From contig JBJMIG010000091.1 in assembly GCA_045806965.1 (NCBI GenBank), positions 73,328 through 137,327 of the forward strand: 64,000 nucleotides of DNA. The letters are read 5' to 3'. Of the stretch, positions 17,926-27,328 are shown one piece after another (within the stretch, counting starts at the first letter, position 1; each line of letters starts with the position of its first letter). The notes under the pieces were generated by a model. It made no database searches. It was not told the DNA's origin and worked only from the letters and a program-made list of their open reading frames with translations. Made by a program: the position numbers and the translations under genes. The DNA is from DASYTH01 sp045806965. GTDB taxonomy: Bacteria > Actinomycetota > Actinomycetes > Mycobacteriales > Pseudonocardiaceae.

Positions 17926-18938
17926 CCGAGTGGGCTGACGTCGATCAGCACCTTGCCGATGGCTCCGGCACGGACCGCGGCGTGTGCGTCGGCGGTGCCC
18001 GCGAGGGGGTAGTGGTGCAGGGGAAGGCCCGCATCCAGACCGGCGCGCACCGCTCCCGCCTCGACCGCGGCGGCGACGTCGGCCACCGCGGCGTCCTTCG
18101 TCGCGGGGGCCACCGTGTAGACCAGCACGAACTGGTAGCGGATGTTGTGCAGCATCAGGGGAAACACCGGCACGGTGAGGGTGTCGCCACCGCCGTCGGT
18201 GGCGTAGACCGCGATCGTCCCGCCCGGCGCGACCACGGCGAGGTCGAGCTCGGCGTTGACCGAGGGCGCCACCTCGATCACCAGGTCGATGCCGTCCGGC
18301 GCGTGCCGGCGGATCACCTCGGCGGCGTTCTCGGTGCGGTAGTTGACCACGTGGTTGGCGCCGGCCGCGCGAGCCAGCTCCGCCTTCTCCGCGCTGCTCA
18401 CCGTGCTGATCACGGTCGCGCCGGCCCAGCGGGCGAGCTGGATGGCGGCGTTGCCGACCGCCCCGGCACCGCCGGCGACCAGCACGCGCCGGCCGGCCAG
18501 CGCGCCGGGGGCGAGCCGGTTCGGGCCGTTCTCGGCGACGGTCAGGCAGCGGTGCGCGGTCAGTGCCGGGATGCCGAGGCTCGCGCCGAGTTCGAAGGAC
18601 GCGTTGTCGGGTAGCGGAACCGTCTGCCGCGCGGGCAGCACCAGGTACTCCTGGGCCGTGCCCTCCGGCCGCTGCCAGGCCGCTTCCCAGAGCCAAACCC
18701 GTTGGCCCACAATGAGGTTGGCCACGTCGGGGCCGACCGCGTCGACCACGCCCGCGCCGTCCTGGTTGGGCACCACCTCGCCGTCCGGCTCGCTGACCCT
18801 GGCGCGGGCCTTCCAGTCGGTCGGGTTCACCCCGGACACCGCGACCCGCACCCGGACCTCGCCGGGCCCCGGTTCGGGCACCCGCCGGTCCACCAGGTCG
18901 AAACCGTCATCCTTGCGCGCGTAGACGATCGCTCTCAT
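17922..18938 (-). CDS. MDR-family NADPH:quinone reductase-like protein
   Basis: 338 residues from ATG 18938 (MRAIVYARKDDG); an open frame upstream runs into the divergent regulator and is ignored. It is a zinc-independent medium-chain dehydrogenase/reductase: GroES-like N-terminus with GSGVNPTDWK-type sequence, then a Rossmann fold with V-A-G-G-A-G-A-V-G-N-A-A-I-Q-L-A. It is expected to reduce quinones or enones with NADPH. It is divergent from a TetR gene, with a strong palindrome between them. Confidence 0.88.
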   Translation of the reverse strand: MRAIVYARKDDGFDLVDRRVPEPGPGEVRVRVAVSGVNPTDWKARARVSEPDGEVVPNQDGAGVVDAVGPDVANLIVGQRVWLWEAAWQRPEGTAQEYLVLPARQTVPLPDNASFELGASLGIPALTAHRCLTVAENGPNRLAPGALAGRRVLVAGGAGAVGNAAIQLARWAGATVISTVSSAEKAELARAAGANHVVNYRTENAAEVIRRHAPDGIDLVIEVAPSVNAELDLAVVAPGGTIAVYATDGGGDTLTVPVFPLMLHNIRYQFVLVYTVAPATKDAAVADVAAAVEAGAVRAGLDAGLPLHHYPLAGTADAHAAVRAGAIGKVLIDVSPLG

Positions 18939-19030
18939 GCCGACTACAAGGCGGTCGGCCGGGCACATGTTCCCGGTGTCGGCGATTTCGCTCCCCCCAT
19001 TTGGAGTGGCTACCTCCGCTTGTTCACCGA

Positions 19031-19052
19031 ATGTGGAGAATCCCCTCCACAT
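19031..19052. promoter_or_regulatory. Candidate TetR operator
   Basis: ATGTGGAG and CTCCACAT form a perfect palindrome around AATCCC, 20 bp upstream of the TetR start and 93 bp from the divergent reductase start. Position and size fit a TetR dimer site. Confidence 0.6.
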
Positions 19053-19071
19053 AGATTGGTACGCTTGGAAT

Positions 19072-19722
19072 ATGGAGGGAAATCGACCGCTTAGGTCCGA
19101 CGCTCGGCAGAACCGCGATCGAATTCTGGCCGCGGCCACGGAGGTGTTCGCCGAATTCGGCCCCAGTGCCCCGCTCGAGGAGATCTCCCGGCGGGCCGGC
19201 ACCGGGATCGCCACCCTCTACCGCCGGTTCCCGGACCGGCAGGCGCTGTGGCACGCCGTGGTGGTGGACGCGTTGACCCGCACGCTGGCCGAAGCCCGCC
19301 TGGCGGTCGCCGAGGAGCCCGACGCGTTCGCCGCGCTGGCCCGCTACATGCATCGCGCGTTGGACATCCGGGTGGCCGCGGTCATTCCCGCGCTGCTCCG
19401 GGTGGTCACGCTGGATGACGCGGAGACCAACGCGGTGCGCGAGCCCGGGGTGACCCTGCTCCAGCGGCTGATCGACACCGCCAAGCGGGAGGGCGCGCTG
19501 CGCACCGACGTCACCTTCGCCGACATCGGCACGCTGGTGGTGCGGCTGTCCAGGCCACTGCCCGGCGGGTTCAGCCGCGAGCAGAACGATGCCCTCGCCC
19601 ACCGCCACCTCGACCTGCTGATCAACGGCTTGCGTGCGGTCCCGGACCGGGCGGGCGCGCTGAGCGGCCCGGCGTTGGGCCTCGAGGAGCTCCGCCGGCT
19701 CCGCCAGCGCACCGGCGACTGA
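19072..19722 (+). CDS. TetR-family regulator
   Basis: 216 residues from ATG 19072. The N-terminal helix-turn-helix (RDRILAAATEVFAEFG...PLEEISRRAGTGIATLYRRFPDRQALW) is typical. The C-terminus (60-216) is a helical ligand/dimer domain. It is divergent from the MDR reductase and probably represses it and itself through the palindrome at 19031-19052. Confidence 0.9.
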   Translation: MEGNRPLRSDARQNRDRILAAATEVFAEFGPSAPLEEISRRAGTGIATLYRRFPDRQALWHAVVVDALTRTLAEARLAVAEEPDAFAALARYMHRALDIRVAAVIPALLRVVTLDDAETNAVREPGVTLLQRLIDTAKREGALRTDVTFADIGTLVVRLSRPLPGGFSREQNDALAHRHLDLLINGLRAVPDRAGALSGPALGLEELRRLRQRTGD

Positions 19723-19742
19723 CCCGCCGACCTGGAGACTCG

Positions 19743-20858
19743 CTAGGAGTCCGCCAGCCAGGCCAGCATCCGGCCCCGCGACCAGCAGCGTCCGACGGCC
19801 TCGGCGTGCAGGGCCGACTGGTTGAACACCGCCAGGCCGATGATGCTGTGGCCAGAGGCGCGGCGGTCGCCGAGTGTCGGGATCGCCGGCGCGACTCCGA
19901 CTCCCTCCGCCGACACCCACGCCACCGCCCGGTCGGTCGCCGCTTCGTCGAGGCGGTGCAGGAAGCGCAGGCGGTTCTCGAGCGGGAAGCGCGACAGCGC
20001 CCACGTCGTGATGACGACCGGCAGGGCGGGCGCGGGCACCAGGGCGAAGGCGTCGGGCAGCACGTCGACCGCGTCGCCGGGCAGCAGCAGCGGCGGGTCC
20101 GTGGCCGCCAACGCCACCTCCGCTTCGAGCCTCGCGATCCGCTCCGGCTGATCCGGCCACAGGCAGGCGCGCAGCCATCGGGCGTCATCGGCGTCGGTCA
20201 CGTCGACCGGATCGAGGTCGACGCCGACCCGGGCGACGACCTCCGGCATCGCCCGCGTCGGGATGGGCCGCTCACCCACGGTCGAACACGACAGCCGCAC
20301 GGCAGATGACGCCTCGCCAAGCGATTGTCCGTTGCCGTAGGTGATGCCGACGCGATCGACATTGAGATTGAGCCCGGCCGAACAACCCACGTCGATCAGC
20401 CCAACCGCGTTCGCGCCCACCCGGCGCGCCGCCTCGGCGATGACCGGATACAGCACGGCGCAGCGTCCGGCCTCGTTGGTCCGTATCCGCCGGCGCGCGG
20501 CAATGGCGACGACCGAGTCGGTCATGCGCAGCAGCGTGTCGATCGCCGCGCGGGCGGCAGCCGCGCCGTCCGCGGCGGCATAGGCCGCGGCGAGCGCCGG
20601 GGCGCGTCCGGCCAGGGCGAGGTCGTGCAGCGCGGCGAGAATCACCGTGGGGTGCCGCTTGCGCACCGGCACCGCCTCGATGGCGCGCAGCGCCTCGGCC
20701 GACTCACTCATGGCGATGGCGACGCGTTCGTAGAGCGGCGACGTTTCGGCGGCGTCGACCTCCCCGAAGCGCCGGTACACCTGAGCGAGAGTTGGGCCCC
20801 TGCGCGCGGGTATGGCGCTTCCCGCGGTCCGCCCCGACATCCTGACGACTCTGGCCAT
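19743..20858 (-). CDS. DUF2332 family protein
   Basis: 371 residues from ATG 20858; GTG 20900 and ATG 20840 are alternatives and none has a convincing ribosome-binding site. The family opening Y-R-R-F-G-E-V-D-A and the core VGLIDVGCSAGLNLNVDR match DUF2332. The latter resembles a methyltransferase-like glycine motif, but no activity is established. It is convergent with the TetR gene with 20 bp between stops. Confidence 0.8.
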   Translation of the reverse strand: MARVVRMSGRTAGSAIPARRGPTLAQVYRRFGEVDAAETSPLYERVAIAMSESAEALRAIEAVPVRKRHPTVILAALHDLALAGRAPALAAAYAAADGAAAARAAIDTLLRMTDSVVAIAARRRIRTNEAGRCAVLYPVIAEAARRVGANAVGLIDVGCSAGLNLNVDRVGITYGNGQSLGEASSAVRLSCSTVGERPIPTRAMPEVVARVGVDLDPVDVTDADDARWLRACLWPDQPERIARLEAEVALAATDPPLLLPGDAVDVLPDAFALVPAPALPVVITTWALSRFPLENRLRFLHRLDEAATDRAVAWVSAEGVGVAPAIPTLGDRRASGHSIIGLAVFNQSALHAEAVGRCWSRGRMLAWLADS

Positions 20859-20925
20859 TGCAACGACAACCCCGACGCCTCGCCGGCTACCGCCGATCAC
20901 TCAACACATAGCAGCGCTCAGGACA

Positions 20926-23691
20926 CTAGCCGGAGACGGTCTGCGGCGCGGTGTTCCACCCGGAAAGGCTGACCACCGGGTCGGCCCCGCGCAGTTGTGC
21001 GCGGGCGTAGCGGGCCGTGATGGTCTGCGACTCGCCCGGCCAGAGCGTGAGGTCGTTCTGGCTCCACAGGATGGGCAGCACCTGGTTGTCGCCGGCCAGC
21101 GGCCGGCCGGCCGCGGTGCCGCGCCGCACGTCCGCACGGAGCAGGAAACCGACCGTCGGCCTGGTCGACACGTTGCGCACGGTGACCGTGGTGACCAGGT
21201 CGTCGCCGCTCTGCTCGGACCGGGCGGACACGTTGACCTGTGCCGGGGCAAGGGTTCGCAGACCGGTGAGGTCGGCGTAGCCGTTCGGCGCGAACTCGGT
21301 TCCGCTGCCCTCGCCAAGGGTCCGGCTGAAGTCGACCACGTCCGGCTTGGTGGACAGCCAGTACACGTTGCGGCTCACCGTGCGGTTTCCGTCGGTCAGG
21401 GTGAGCCGGAGGAAGTACGTGGTGGAGATGCCGGCCGGCACGGCGGGCCGCAGCACGGTGGCCACGTCCTGACTGGACAGTGCCGGCACACTGGCCTGGT
21501 AGCTGGCCTTCACGCTGCCGTTGATGTCGATCAGATCCGCGGTGGCGCGCAGACCGGCCTGCCGCTGCCGGGTCAGGTTCACCACCTTGATCGAGCCGTC
21601 GTCGTAGGCGTACAGCACGTGCACCGGTTCGCCGGCGCGCTGGGCGCCGAAGTAGACACCGGCCTGGTCGAAGTCGAAACCGTAGAGCTCCCACTGCAAT
21701 GACGGCCAGGCCTTGTTGAGCTGCCAGTAGATCAGGCCAGTGCTCGGGTTCGCCGGATCCTTGGCGTGGCCGAGGTAGGCCTCGAACGCGGCTCTGGTCG
21801 CCTCGTAGCCGCCCGCCTGGGCGATGCGTTGGTAGGACGCCATGTCCGACCAATGACCGTATCGGTTCCACAGCGGCGTGTTGTACCGGCCGAGCCGTCC
21901 GACCGCGGTGTAGTCGTTGTACTCGCTGGCATGGAACAGATCCGGACCGGTGCCCTTGCCATTGGTGGAGCTGACGTCCCAGAGTTGGCCCTGCTCGGCC
22001 GGGGTGAGGAACCGGTTGAGCGAGTCGACGGTGGGGATCGTGTTGCCGTTGCCCGTCTCGGTGTCGTAGCCGAACGCGCCGCCGGCGTTGGTGAAGTCGC
22101 CGCCCAGGTTCATGTCCTGGGTGTTGTTCCACCAGTAGCTCGGCGGGGAGTAGTTGTACGGACCCTCCTTCGCGCCGGCCTGGCCGAGCTGCGCGGACGC
22201 CTTGTACTCGGCGGAGGCGAGCTGCGGGGTGGACCAGTCGGCCGCCCGGAACGCGTCGAGGAAGATCGCCTCCTTGGCCGGGTCCGGTTCGTTGTCGCTG
22301 CCCTGGAAGAAGCAGAACACGCTGGGGTGGTCACGGAAGGCGCGCGCCACGTTGGCAGCCTGGTTCGCCGCGTTGGCCTTGATCCGGTCGTTCCACTGCG
22401 ACGAGTCCTGCTCCCACTTGTCGCAGCACTGCCAGCCCGGCATGGCGAGGATGCCCATCCGGTCCATCTGGCGCAGCATGTCGTCCGGCGGGAAGTTGCC
22501 CTCGAACCGGATCGTGTTCAGGCCGAGGTTCCTGACGTAGTTCAGCTGGTCCCTGGTGTTCTGCGGGGTGTAGCGCAGGAACAGTTCCTGTGACCAGCCG
22601 CCGCCGCGCACCACGAGCGGCTCACCGTTGATCACGAACTGCCGGTATCCCTGGGGTCCAAGGGTTTTGCCCGGCACCACCGGGGTCAGGTACGAGGTGA
22701 CCGTGCGGATGCCGAAGTCCTCGGCCGCCGTGTCGCTGAGCCTGCCGGCGGCCGTGGCGAACACACCGAGGTGGTACATGGGCTGGTCGCCCATCTGGTA
22801 GGGCCACCAGATCGCCGGGTGCCGCAGGTGCAGTTGCGGGAACCGGTCCGGGCCCAGCGTCACCGGGAGCGTCCCGTGCGCCGGCACGGTCACACTGGTA
22901 CTGAACGGAACCAAGGTGCCCGGCCGGGTGATCGTGCCGGCGAAGACGGCGTGTTGCGCGGAGTCGGTGTTGTTGCGCAGGTCCGCCTTGACGGTGAGGT
23001 CGGAGCTGCTCAGGTCGGCGGCGTTGGACTGGACCACATGGGTGTTGCGCACGGAGACCGCGCCGTCCTGCTCCAGGGTCGGGGCGAACTGCAGCCCGGT
23101 CCAGTTGTCCGGCGAGTTCGGGTTCCAGTCGACCATGTCCAGGGTGAGGAAGCCGCGGTCGCTGGTGTCGTTGCGGAACACGTCCAGCGCGATCGCGTTG
23201 GCGCCGTCGCGGAGCAGTGGGGTGAGGTCGTACTCGAAGCGCGAGTAGGCGCCCTGCAGCTCGGCCTGGCCGGCGATCTTGGTGCCGTTGACCCAGAGGT
23301 TGGCCCTGGACAGCACGCCGTTCAGCACCAGGAACGAGTGCTGCCCGGCCCGCGGGTGCAGGGTGAGCTCGTCGCGGTACCACCAGTTGACCTTGAACTG
23401 GTCGGTCGGCACCGAGGCCAGGTTGTTCGAGGAGAAGATGTTCGGGTAGCGGCCGTTCTCCAGCAACCCGGCCATCAGCGTCTCGGGCCGCGAGATCGGC
23501 AGCCAGCCGGCTGTTGAGTAGCCCGGCCGGGAGATCACCGCGCCGGAGTCCGGCACGGCGGCTGAGGACTGGATCTTCCAGCCGTGCACCAACTCGCCCG
23601 GTGCGGTGGTGGTTGGCTCGGCCGAGGCGACCGGGACGGTCGCGGTGGCGAGGAGCAGAGCGGCGACAGCGGCGATGGCGACGTGCTTCAT
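20926..23691 (-). CDS. csxA-like: Secreted GH2 exo-beta-D-glucosaminidase-like enzyme
   Basis: 921 residues. A Sec signal peptide (MKHVAIAAVAALLLATATVPVASA) ends near residue 24. The domain order is galactose-binding-like, immunoglobulin-like, TIM barrel, and C-terminal beta domains, as in CsxA exo-chitosanases. The active-site pairs are recognisable: G-S-D-N-E-P-D (acid/base region; the Asp-Glu of CsxA) and Y-D-T-E-T-G (nucleophile Glu). It should release glucosamine from the non-reducing end of chitosan oligomers outside the cell. The known Amycolatopsis enzyme is longer, with a carbohydrate-binding module missing here. It stands alone, with no transporter beside it. Confidence 0.85.
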   Translation of the reverse strand: MKHVAIAAVAALLLATATVPVASAEPTTTAPGELVHGWKIQSSAAVPDSGAVISRPGYSTAGWLPISRPETLMAGLLENGRYPNIFSSNNLASVPTDQFKVNWWYRDELTLHPRAGQHSFLVLNGVLSRANLWVNGTKIAGQAELQGAYSRFEYDLTPLLRDGANAIALDVFRNDTSDRGFLTLDMVDWNPNSPDNWTGLQFAPTLEQDGAVSVRNTHVVQSNAADLSSSDLTVKADLRNNTDSAQHAVFAGTITRPGTLVPFSTSVTVPAHGTLPVTLGPDRFPQLHLRHPAIWWPYQMGDQPMYHLGVFATAAGRLSDTAAEDFGIRTVTSYLTPVVPGKTLGPQGYRQFVINGEPLVVRGGGWSQELFLRYTPQNTRDQLNYVRNLGLNTIRFEGNFPPDDMLRQMDRMGILAMPGWQCCDKWEQDSSQWNDRIKANAANQAANVARAFRDHPSVFCFFQGSDNEPDPAKEAIFLDAFRAADWSTPQLASAEYKASAQLGQAGAKEGPYNYSPPSYWWNNTQDMNLGGDFTNAGGAFGYDTETGNGNTIPTVDSLNRFLTPAEQGQLWDVSSTNGKGTGPDLFHASEYNDYTAVGRLGRYNTPLWNRYGHWSDMASYQRIAQAGGYEATRAAFEAYLGHAKDPANPSTGLIYWQLNKAWPSLQWELYGFDFDQAGVYFGAQRAGEPVHVLYAYDDGSIKVVNLTRQRQAGLRATADLIDINGSVKASYQASVPALSSQDVATVLRPAVPAGISTTYFLRLTLTDGNRTVSRNVYWLSTKPDVVDFSRTLGEGSGTEFAPNGYADLTGLRTLAPAQVNVSARSEQSGDDLVTTVTVRNVSTRPTVGFLLRADVRRGTAAGRPLAGDNQVLPILWSQNDLTLWPGESQTITARYARAQLRGADPVVSLSGWNTAPQTVSG

Positions 23692-23770
23692 TACCCCACC
23701 TCGGCGTGAGCCTAATAGATAGGAAACTTTACAAACAGATGATGTCTAGTCCTCTCTCCCGCATACGTCA

Positions 23771-23813
23771 AGGGCCACCCTCCCCGGCGCTCGGCGCCGG
23801 AAAGAGTGGCCCT
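23771..23813. terminator. Nested hairpin terminator
   Basis: AGGGCCAC...GTGGCCCT encloses a second perfect hairpin CCGGCGC TCG GCGCCGG. It follows the MFS stop (23827) on the leftward strand and separates it from the GH2 gene. Confidence 0.7.
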
Positions 23814-23826
23814 GTTGGGAAAAAGC

Positions 23827-25350
23827 CTAGGCCATGATGCTGACCTTGTCCTCCGGCGCCTGGTCCGCGGCCGCGGGCGCCTTGCCGCGCGGCAGGAACA
23901 GGGCCGGGATGAACGCCACGGCCAGCAGCACGAGCGCCCAGACGAAGGTGGAGCCGAACGCGTCGGCGATCAACGGGTTCACCTTCTCCCGCAGCTCCGG
24001 CGGAACCCCTTGGGCCGCACCGAGACCGCCTCGATCACCGCTGCTGGGCAGCCGGCTGGCCAGCGCGCTGCTCAGGATCACCGACATGGTCGCGGTGCCG
24101 ATCGAGCCACCGATCTGCTGGATGATGTTCAGCGAGGTCGACGCGCCGGACACGTCCGACCTGGTCAGCTGCTGGAGCGCGGCGGACATCATCGGCATCA
24201 TCGTCATGCCCATGCCCAGTCCCATCACGAACAGCGCGCCGCCGAGCACCCAGTACGAGGTGTTCGCGCCGACCTGGGTGAACACCGCCATCGCGGCGAC
24301 GATCACCACGATGCCGGACTGCGCGATCCGGGCCGGGCCGAACCGGTCGGTGATCATGCCGGCCAGTGGCATGGTCAACATCGCGCCGATGCCCTGCGGA
24401 GCGAGCAGCAGACCGGCGCTGAACGCGGTCTCCGCGCGCACCGTCTGGTAGTACAGCGGCAGCATCAGCATGGCACCGAAGAACGCGATGGTGAACAGCA
24501 CCATGGCGCCCGAGGACACCGCGAACGTCCGGTTGCGGAACAGCTTCAGGTCGATCAGCGGGTGAGCGGTGCGGGTCGACCTGAGGATGAACCCGACGAT
24601 CAGCAGTGCGCCGGCGATGGCCGGGATGAGCACCTCGGCGTGTCCGATGCCGCCCTGCTTCGGCACCTGGGCCAGGCCGTAGATCAGCGCGGCCAGGCCG
24701 GGGGAGAGCATCAGCAGGCCGGGGAAGTCCAGCCGCTCGGCCGGCTTCGGCTGGTCCCGGTCGAGGATCCGGATGCCGAGGATCAGCGCGACGACGCCGA
24801 TCGGCACGTTGATGAAGAAGATCCACCGCCACGAGACGTCGTCGACCAGCCAGCCGCCGAGGATCGGTCCGAGGATCGGCCCGAGCAGCATCGGCACGCC
24901 GAGCACGCTCATCACCCGGCCGATTCGCTGCGGGCCGGCCGCGGTGGTCAGGATCGTCATGCCGGCCGGCATGATCATGCCGCCGCCCAGTCCCTGGAGC
25001 ACCCGGAAGAAGATCAGCGACTCCACCGACCACGCGGTTCCGGCCAGGGCGGAGCCGACCATGAAGAGCCCGATCGCGGTGAGGTAGAGCCGTTTGGTGC
25101 CGAACCGGTCAGCCGCCCACCGACTCAGCGGGATCACCGTGGCCAGCGCCAGGGTGTAGCCGGTGGCCACCCATTGGATCGTCTCGAGCGAGGTCTCGAA
25201 CTCCAGCGAGAGCTTGCTGATCGCCACGTTGACGACCGTGATGTCGAGGATCGACATGATCGCGCCAAGCACCACGACCGATCCAATGGCCAGCAGCCGG
25301 CGATCGAGCCCGGCCCCGGTCGTGGCGGATGGGTGTCCCCCCGTACTCAT
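23827..25350 (-). CDS. MFS transporter, DHA2/EmrB family
   Basis: 507 residues with about 14 membrane segments. Motif D1 (LDITVVNVAISKLSLEF), the R-V-L-Q-G-L-G-G-G motif and motif C (LGPILGPILGGWLVDD) are typical of EmrB/QacA proton antiporters. The start codon overlaps the stop of the upstream MarR gene (ATGA), so the two are translationally coupled. Export of a toxic compound sensed by that MarR is the obvious model. Confidence 0.9.
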   Translation of the reverse strand: MSTGGHPSATTGAGLDRRLLAIGSVVVLGAIMSILDITVVNVAISKLSLEFETSLETIQWVATGYTLALATVIPLSRWAADRFGTKRLYLTAIGLFMVGSALAGTAWSVESLIFFRVLQGLGGGMIMPAGMTILTTAAGPQRIGRVMSVLGVPMLLGPILGPILGGWLVDDVSWRWIFFINVPIGVVALILGIRILDRDQPKPAERLDFPGLLMLSPGLAALIYGLAQVPKQGGIGHAEVLIPAIAGALLIVGFILRSTRTAHPLIDLKLFRNRTFAVSSGAMVLFTIAFFGAMLMLPLYYQTVRAETAFSAGLLLAPQGIGAMLTMPLAGMITDRFGPARIAQSGIVVIVAAMAVFTQVGANTSYWVLGGALFVMGLGMGMTMMPMMSAALQQLTRSDVSGASTSLNIIQQIGGSIGTATMSVILSSALASRLPSSGDRGGLGAAQGVPPELREKVNPLIADAFGSTFVWALVLLAVAFIPALFLPRGKAPAAADQAPEDKVSIMA

Positions 25351-25826
25351 CTGTTCTCCTCTAACTTCGGTGGATTGAACTCAGGCCGGGCCAGGATCGG
25401 CGCCAGCACGTTGAACAGTTCGGTGCGCTCGCGTGTGCTGAGCCGCTCGGCGAACAACCGCAGCGGCTCCTGATGCGCCTCGGTCAGCCGGCCGATCAGC
25501 GCCGCCCCCGCCGGCAGCAGGCTGACCCGCTTGACCCTGCGGTCGTGCTCGTCCTCCCGCCGGGCCACGAGGCCCTCGCGGACCAGCGCGTCCACCGCCC
25601 GCCCGGCGGCCGCCACGGACAGGCCGACCCGCTCGGCCAGTTCGTGCACGGCCGGCTCGTGGTCACTGGTGTCCAGGATGAACATCGTGCAGATCTGCGA
25701 GAGCGACAGGTCGAGCTCGGCCGCGACCTGCATGGCGCTCGCCTCGCCGAGCCGCTTGAGGTGCGTGGCGAGGTCGGCCAGCACGCCGGTCAGCGCGTCG
25801 ACCGAGACCTGCCGATTTACTTGCAT
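25347..25826 (-). CDS. MarR-family regulator coupled to MFS gene
   Basis: 159 residues from ATG 25826; an upstream in-frame start at 25868 lies inside the operator region. The winged helix (residues 45-115, with ELAERVGLSVAAAGRAVDALVREGLVARREDEHDRRVKRVSL) is intact. The four-base overlap with the MFS gene and palindromes around the start support autoregulation of a marR-MFS operon. Confidence 0.88.
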   Translation of the reverse strand: MQVNRQVSVDALTGVLADLATHLKRLGEASAMQVAAELDLSLSQICTMFILDTSDHEPAVHELAERVGLSVAAAGRAVDALVREGLVARREDEHDRRVKRVSLLPAGAALIGRLTEAHQEPLRLFAERLSTRERTELFNVLAPILARPEFNPPKLEENR

Positions 25827-25843
25827 GGACGCAAATATATCAA

Positions 25844-25867
25844 TGTCGCAACTGGAGTGTTGCCACA
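25844..25867. promoter_or_regulatory. Candidate MarR operator
   Basis: TGTCGCAAC and GTTGCCACA form a palindrome (8 of 9 pairs) around TGGAGT. A smaller site, TTGC-N6-GCAA, overlaps the marR start at 25821-25834. Both lie in the divergent gap to the phosphotransferase gene. Confidence 0.5.
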
Positions 25868-25928
25868 TTTATTGTGTGACCGCAACCACACGATACGTAA
25901 GATAATTGGTCGACTACCGTCTGCTCCC

Positions 25929-26903
25929 ATGGCAGAGCTCCCGACCGGCGCGGTCGTCGCCATGCTGTCCGAAGTGCTGCCGCCGCCGGTGACGGTCGTC
26001 GAACTGCGCCCATTGACCGGCGGAGCGTCGGCCCAGACCTGGTCGATCGATGTCACCGACGGCACCGGCGCCGCGCACGGGCTGATCCTGCGCCGGGGCG
26101 CCGGCCGCAGCGGCATCGGCTTCGGGCTCGATCCAGCCGTCGAACCGTTGGTGCAGCGCGCGGCGCACGAGTCTGGCGTGCCGGTCGCCGCGGTGCTGAC
26201 GACGTTCGCCGACGACAGCATCGGCACCGGATATGTCATGCGGCGGCTGTCCGGCGAGACCATTCCACGCCGGCTGCTCCGGGACGAGGCGTATGCGGCG
26301 GCCCGGGCCCGCCTGGTGCCGGACTGTGCCGCCGCCCTGGCCGCGGTGCACGCGGTGCCGCTGGACCGGTTGCCGGCGCTGCCCCGGTTGCCGGCCCCCG
26401 AGGCGGTGACGTTCCTGGAGTCGGTGCGCCGCTCGGTCGGTGCGCCGGTACCCACCTTCGAGTTCGGTTTCCGGTGGCTGCGGGAACACCTGCCGCGGCC
26501 GGGCCGGCTCACGTTGGTGCACGGCGACTTCCGGTTGGGCAACCTCCTCCTCGACGAGGGAGGGCTGGTTGCCGTGCTGGACTGGGAGCTCACCCACCTC
26601 GGCGACCCGATGGAGGACCTGGCCTGGCTGTGTAGCAGGGCCTGGCGGTTCGGCGGGCCGGGCGAGGTCGGCGGCTTCGGCGCTCGCACCGATCTCGATG
26701 CGTGCTACGAGCGGGCTTCCGGCCGGGCGGTCGACCCGTCGCGGGTGCTGTTCTGGGAGGTGTTCGCGGCGCTGCGGTGGGGCGTGATCTGCCAGCTTCA
26801 GGCGCACGCCCACCTGCACGGTGAGCACCGCTCGGTGGAGCGCGCCGCGATCGGCCGCCGGGTCACCGAGGCCGAGCTCGACCTGCTGCTCCTGATCGGC
26901 TGA
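25929..26903 (+). CDS. Aminoglycoside-phosphotransferase-fold kinase, ACAD10/11-like
   Basis: 324 residues. The kinase-like core has the Brenner motif HGDFRLGN at about residue 198 and the metal-binding DWE (VLDWELTHLGDPMEDLAWL). This pattern is typical of the phosphotransferase family near acyl-CoA dehydrogenases rather than true aminoglycoside kinases. It is followed 11 bp later by a DUF6285 gene, its usual partner. The substrate is unknown, possibly a hydroxyacyl-CoA. Confidence 0.82.
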   Translation: MAELPTGAVVAMLSEVLPPPVTVVELRPLTGGASAQTWSIDVTDGTGAAHGLILRRGAGRSGIGFGLDPAVEPLVQRAAHESGVPVAAVLTTFADDSIGTGYVMRRLSGETIPRRLLRDEAYAAARARLVPDCAAALAAVHAVPLDRLPALPRLPAPEAVTFLESVRRSVGAPVPTFEFGFRWLREHLPRPGRLTLVHGDFRLGNLLLDEGGLVAVLDWELTHLGDPMEDLAWLCSRAWRFGGPGEVGGFGARTDLDACYERASGRAVDPSRVLFWEVFAALRWGVICQLQAHAHLHGEHRSVERAAIGRRVTEAELDLLLLIG

Positions 26904-26914
26904 GGAGGCCGCCC

Positions 26915-27328
26915 GTGCTCGACGAACGTCCCACCGCCGCCGAACTCGTCGACGCCGTTGCCGAGTTCCTTACCCAGCGGCTACTTCCCACGCTCGACGG
27001 GCAACTCGCGTTCCACACCAGGGTCGCCGCCAACGCGTTGCGCATCGTGCACCGCGAGCTGACCTGCGGCGCCAAGGTCGCCGAAGCCGAGCTGGCCCGG
27101 CTGCGGGCGTTGGCCGGCGCCGATCGCGTCGACGACGCCGACCTCAACTCCGCGCTGGCCGAGCGGATCCGCACCGGAGACCTGTCCACATCGGATGAAT
27201 CGTTGCGTGATCACCTGATCCGCAGTGTGCTCGCTCGGATGGCCATCGACAACCCCGGCTACCCGTCGCTGGCCGAGGCCGCTACCCGTTGGCCCGATCA
27301 AGCGCAAGGTGAGGCCGCGCTTCCATAA
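26915..27328 (+). CDS. DUF6285 family protein
   Basis: 137 residues from a GTG start with GAGGAGG upstream. The sequence (RPTAAELVDAVAEFL...RVAANALRIVHREL) matches my recollection of DUF6285, a small helical protein encoded after ACAD10/11-like phosphotransferases. It is probably a partner subunit; no catalytic residues are evident. Its last nine codons lie inside the dispersed repeat at 27301-27348, so the tail is dictated by that element. Confidence 0.75.
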   Translation: MLDERPTAAELVDAVAEFLTQRLLPTLDGQLAFHTRVAANALRIVHRELTCGAKVAEAELARLRALAGADRVDDADLNSALAERIRTGDLSTSDESLRDHLIRSVLARMAIDNPGYPSLAEAATRWPDQAQGEAALP

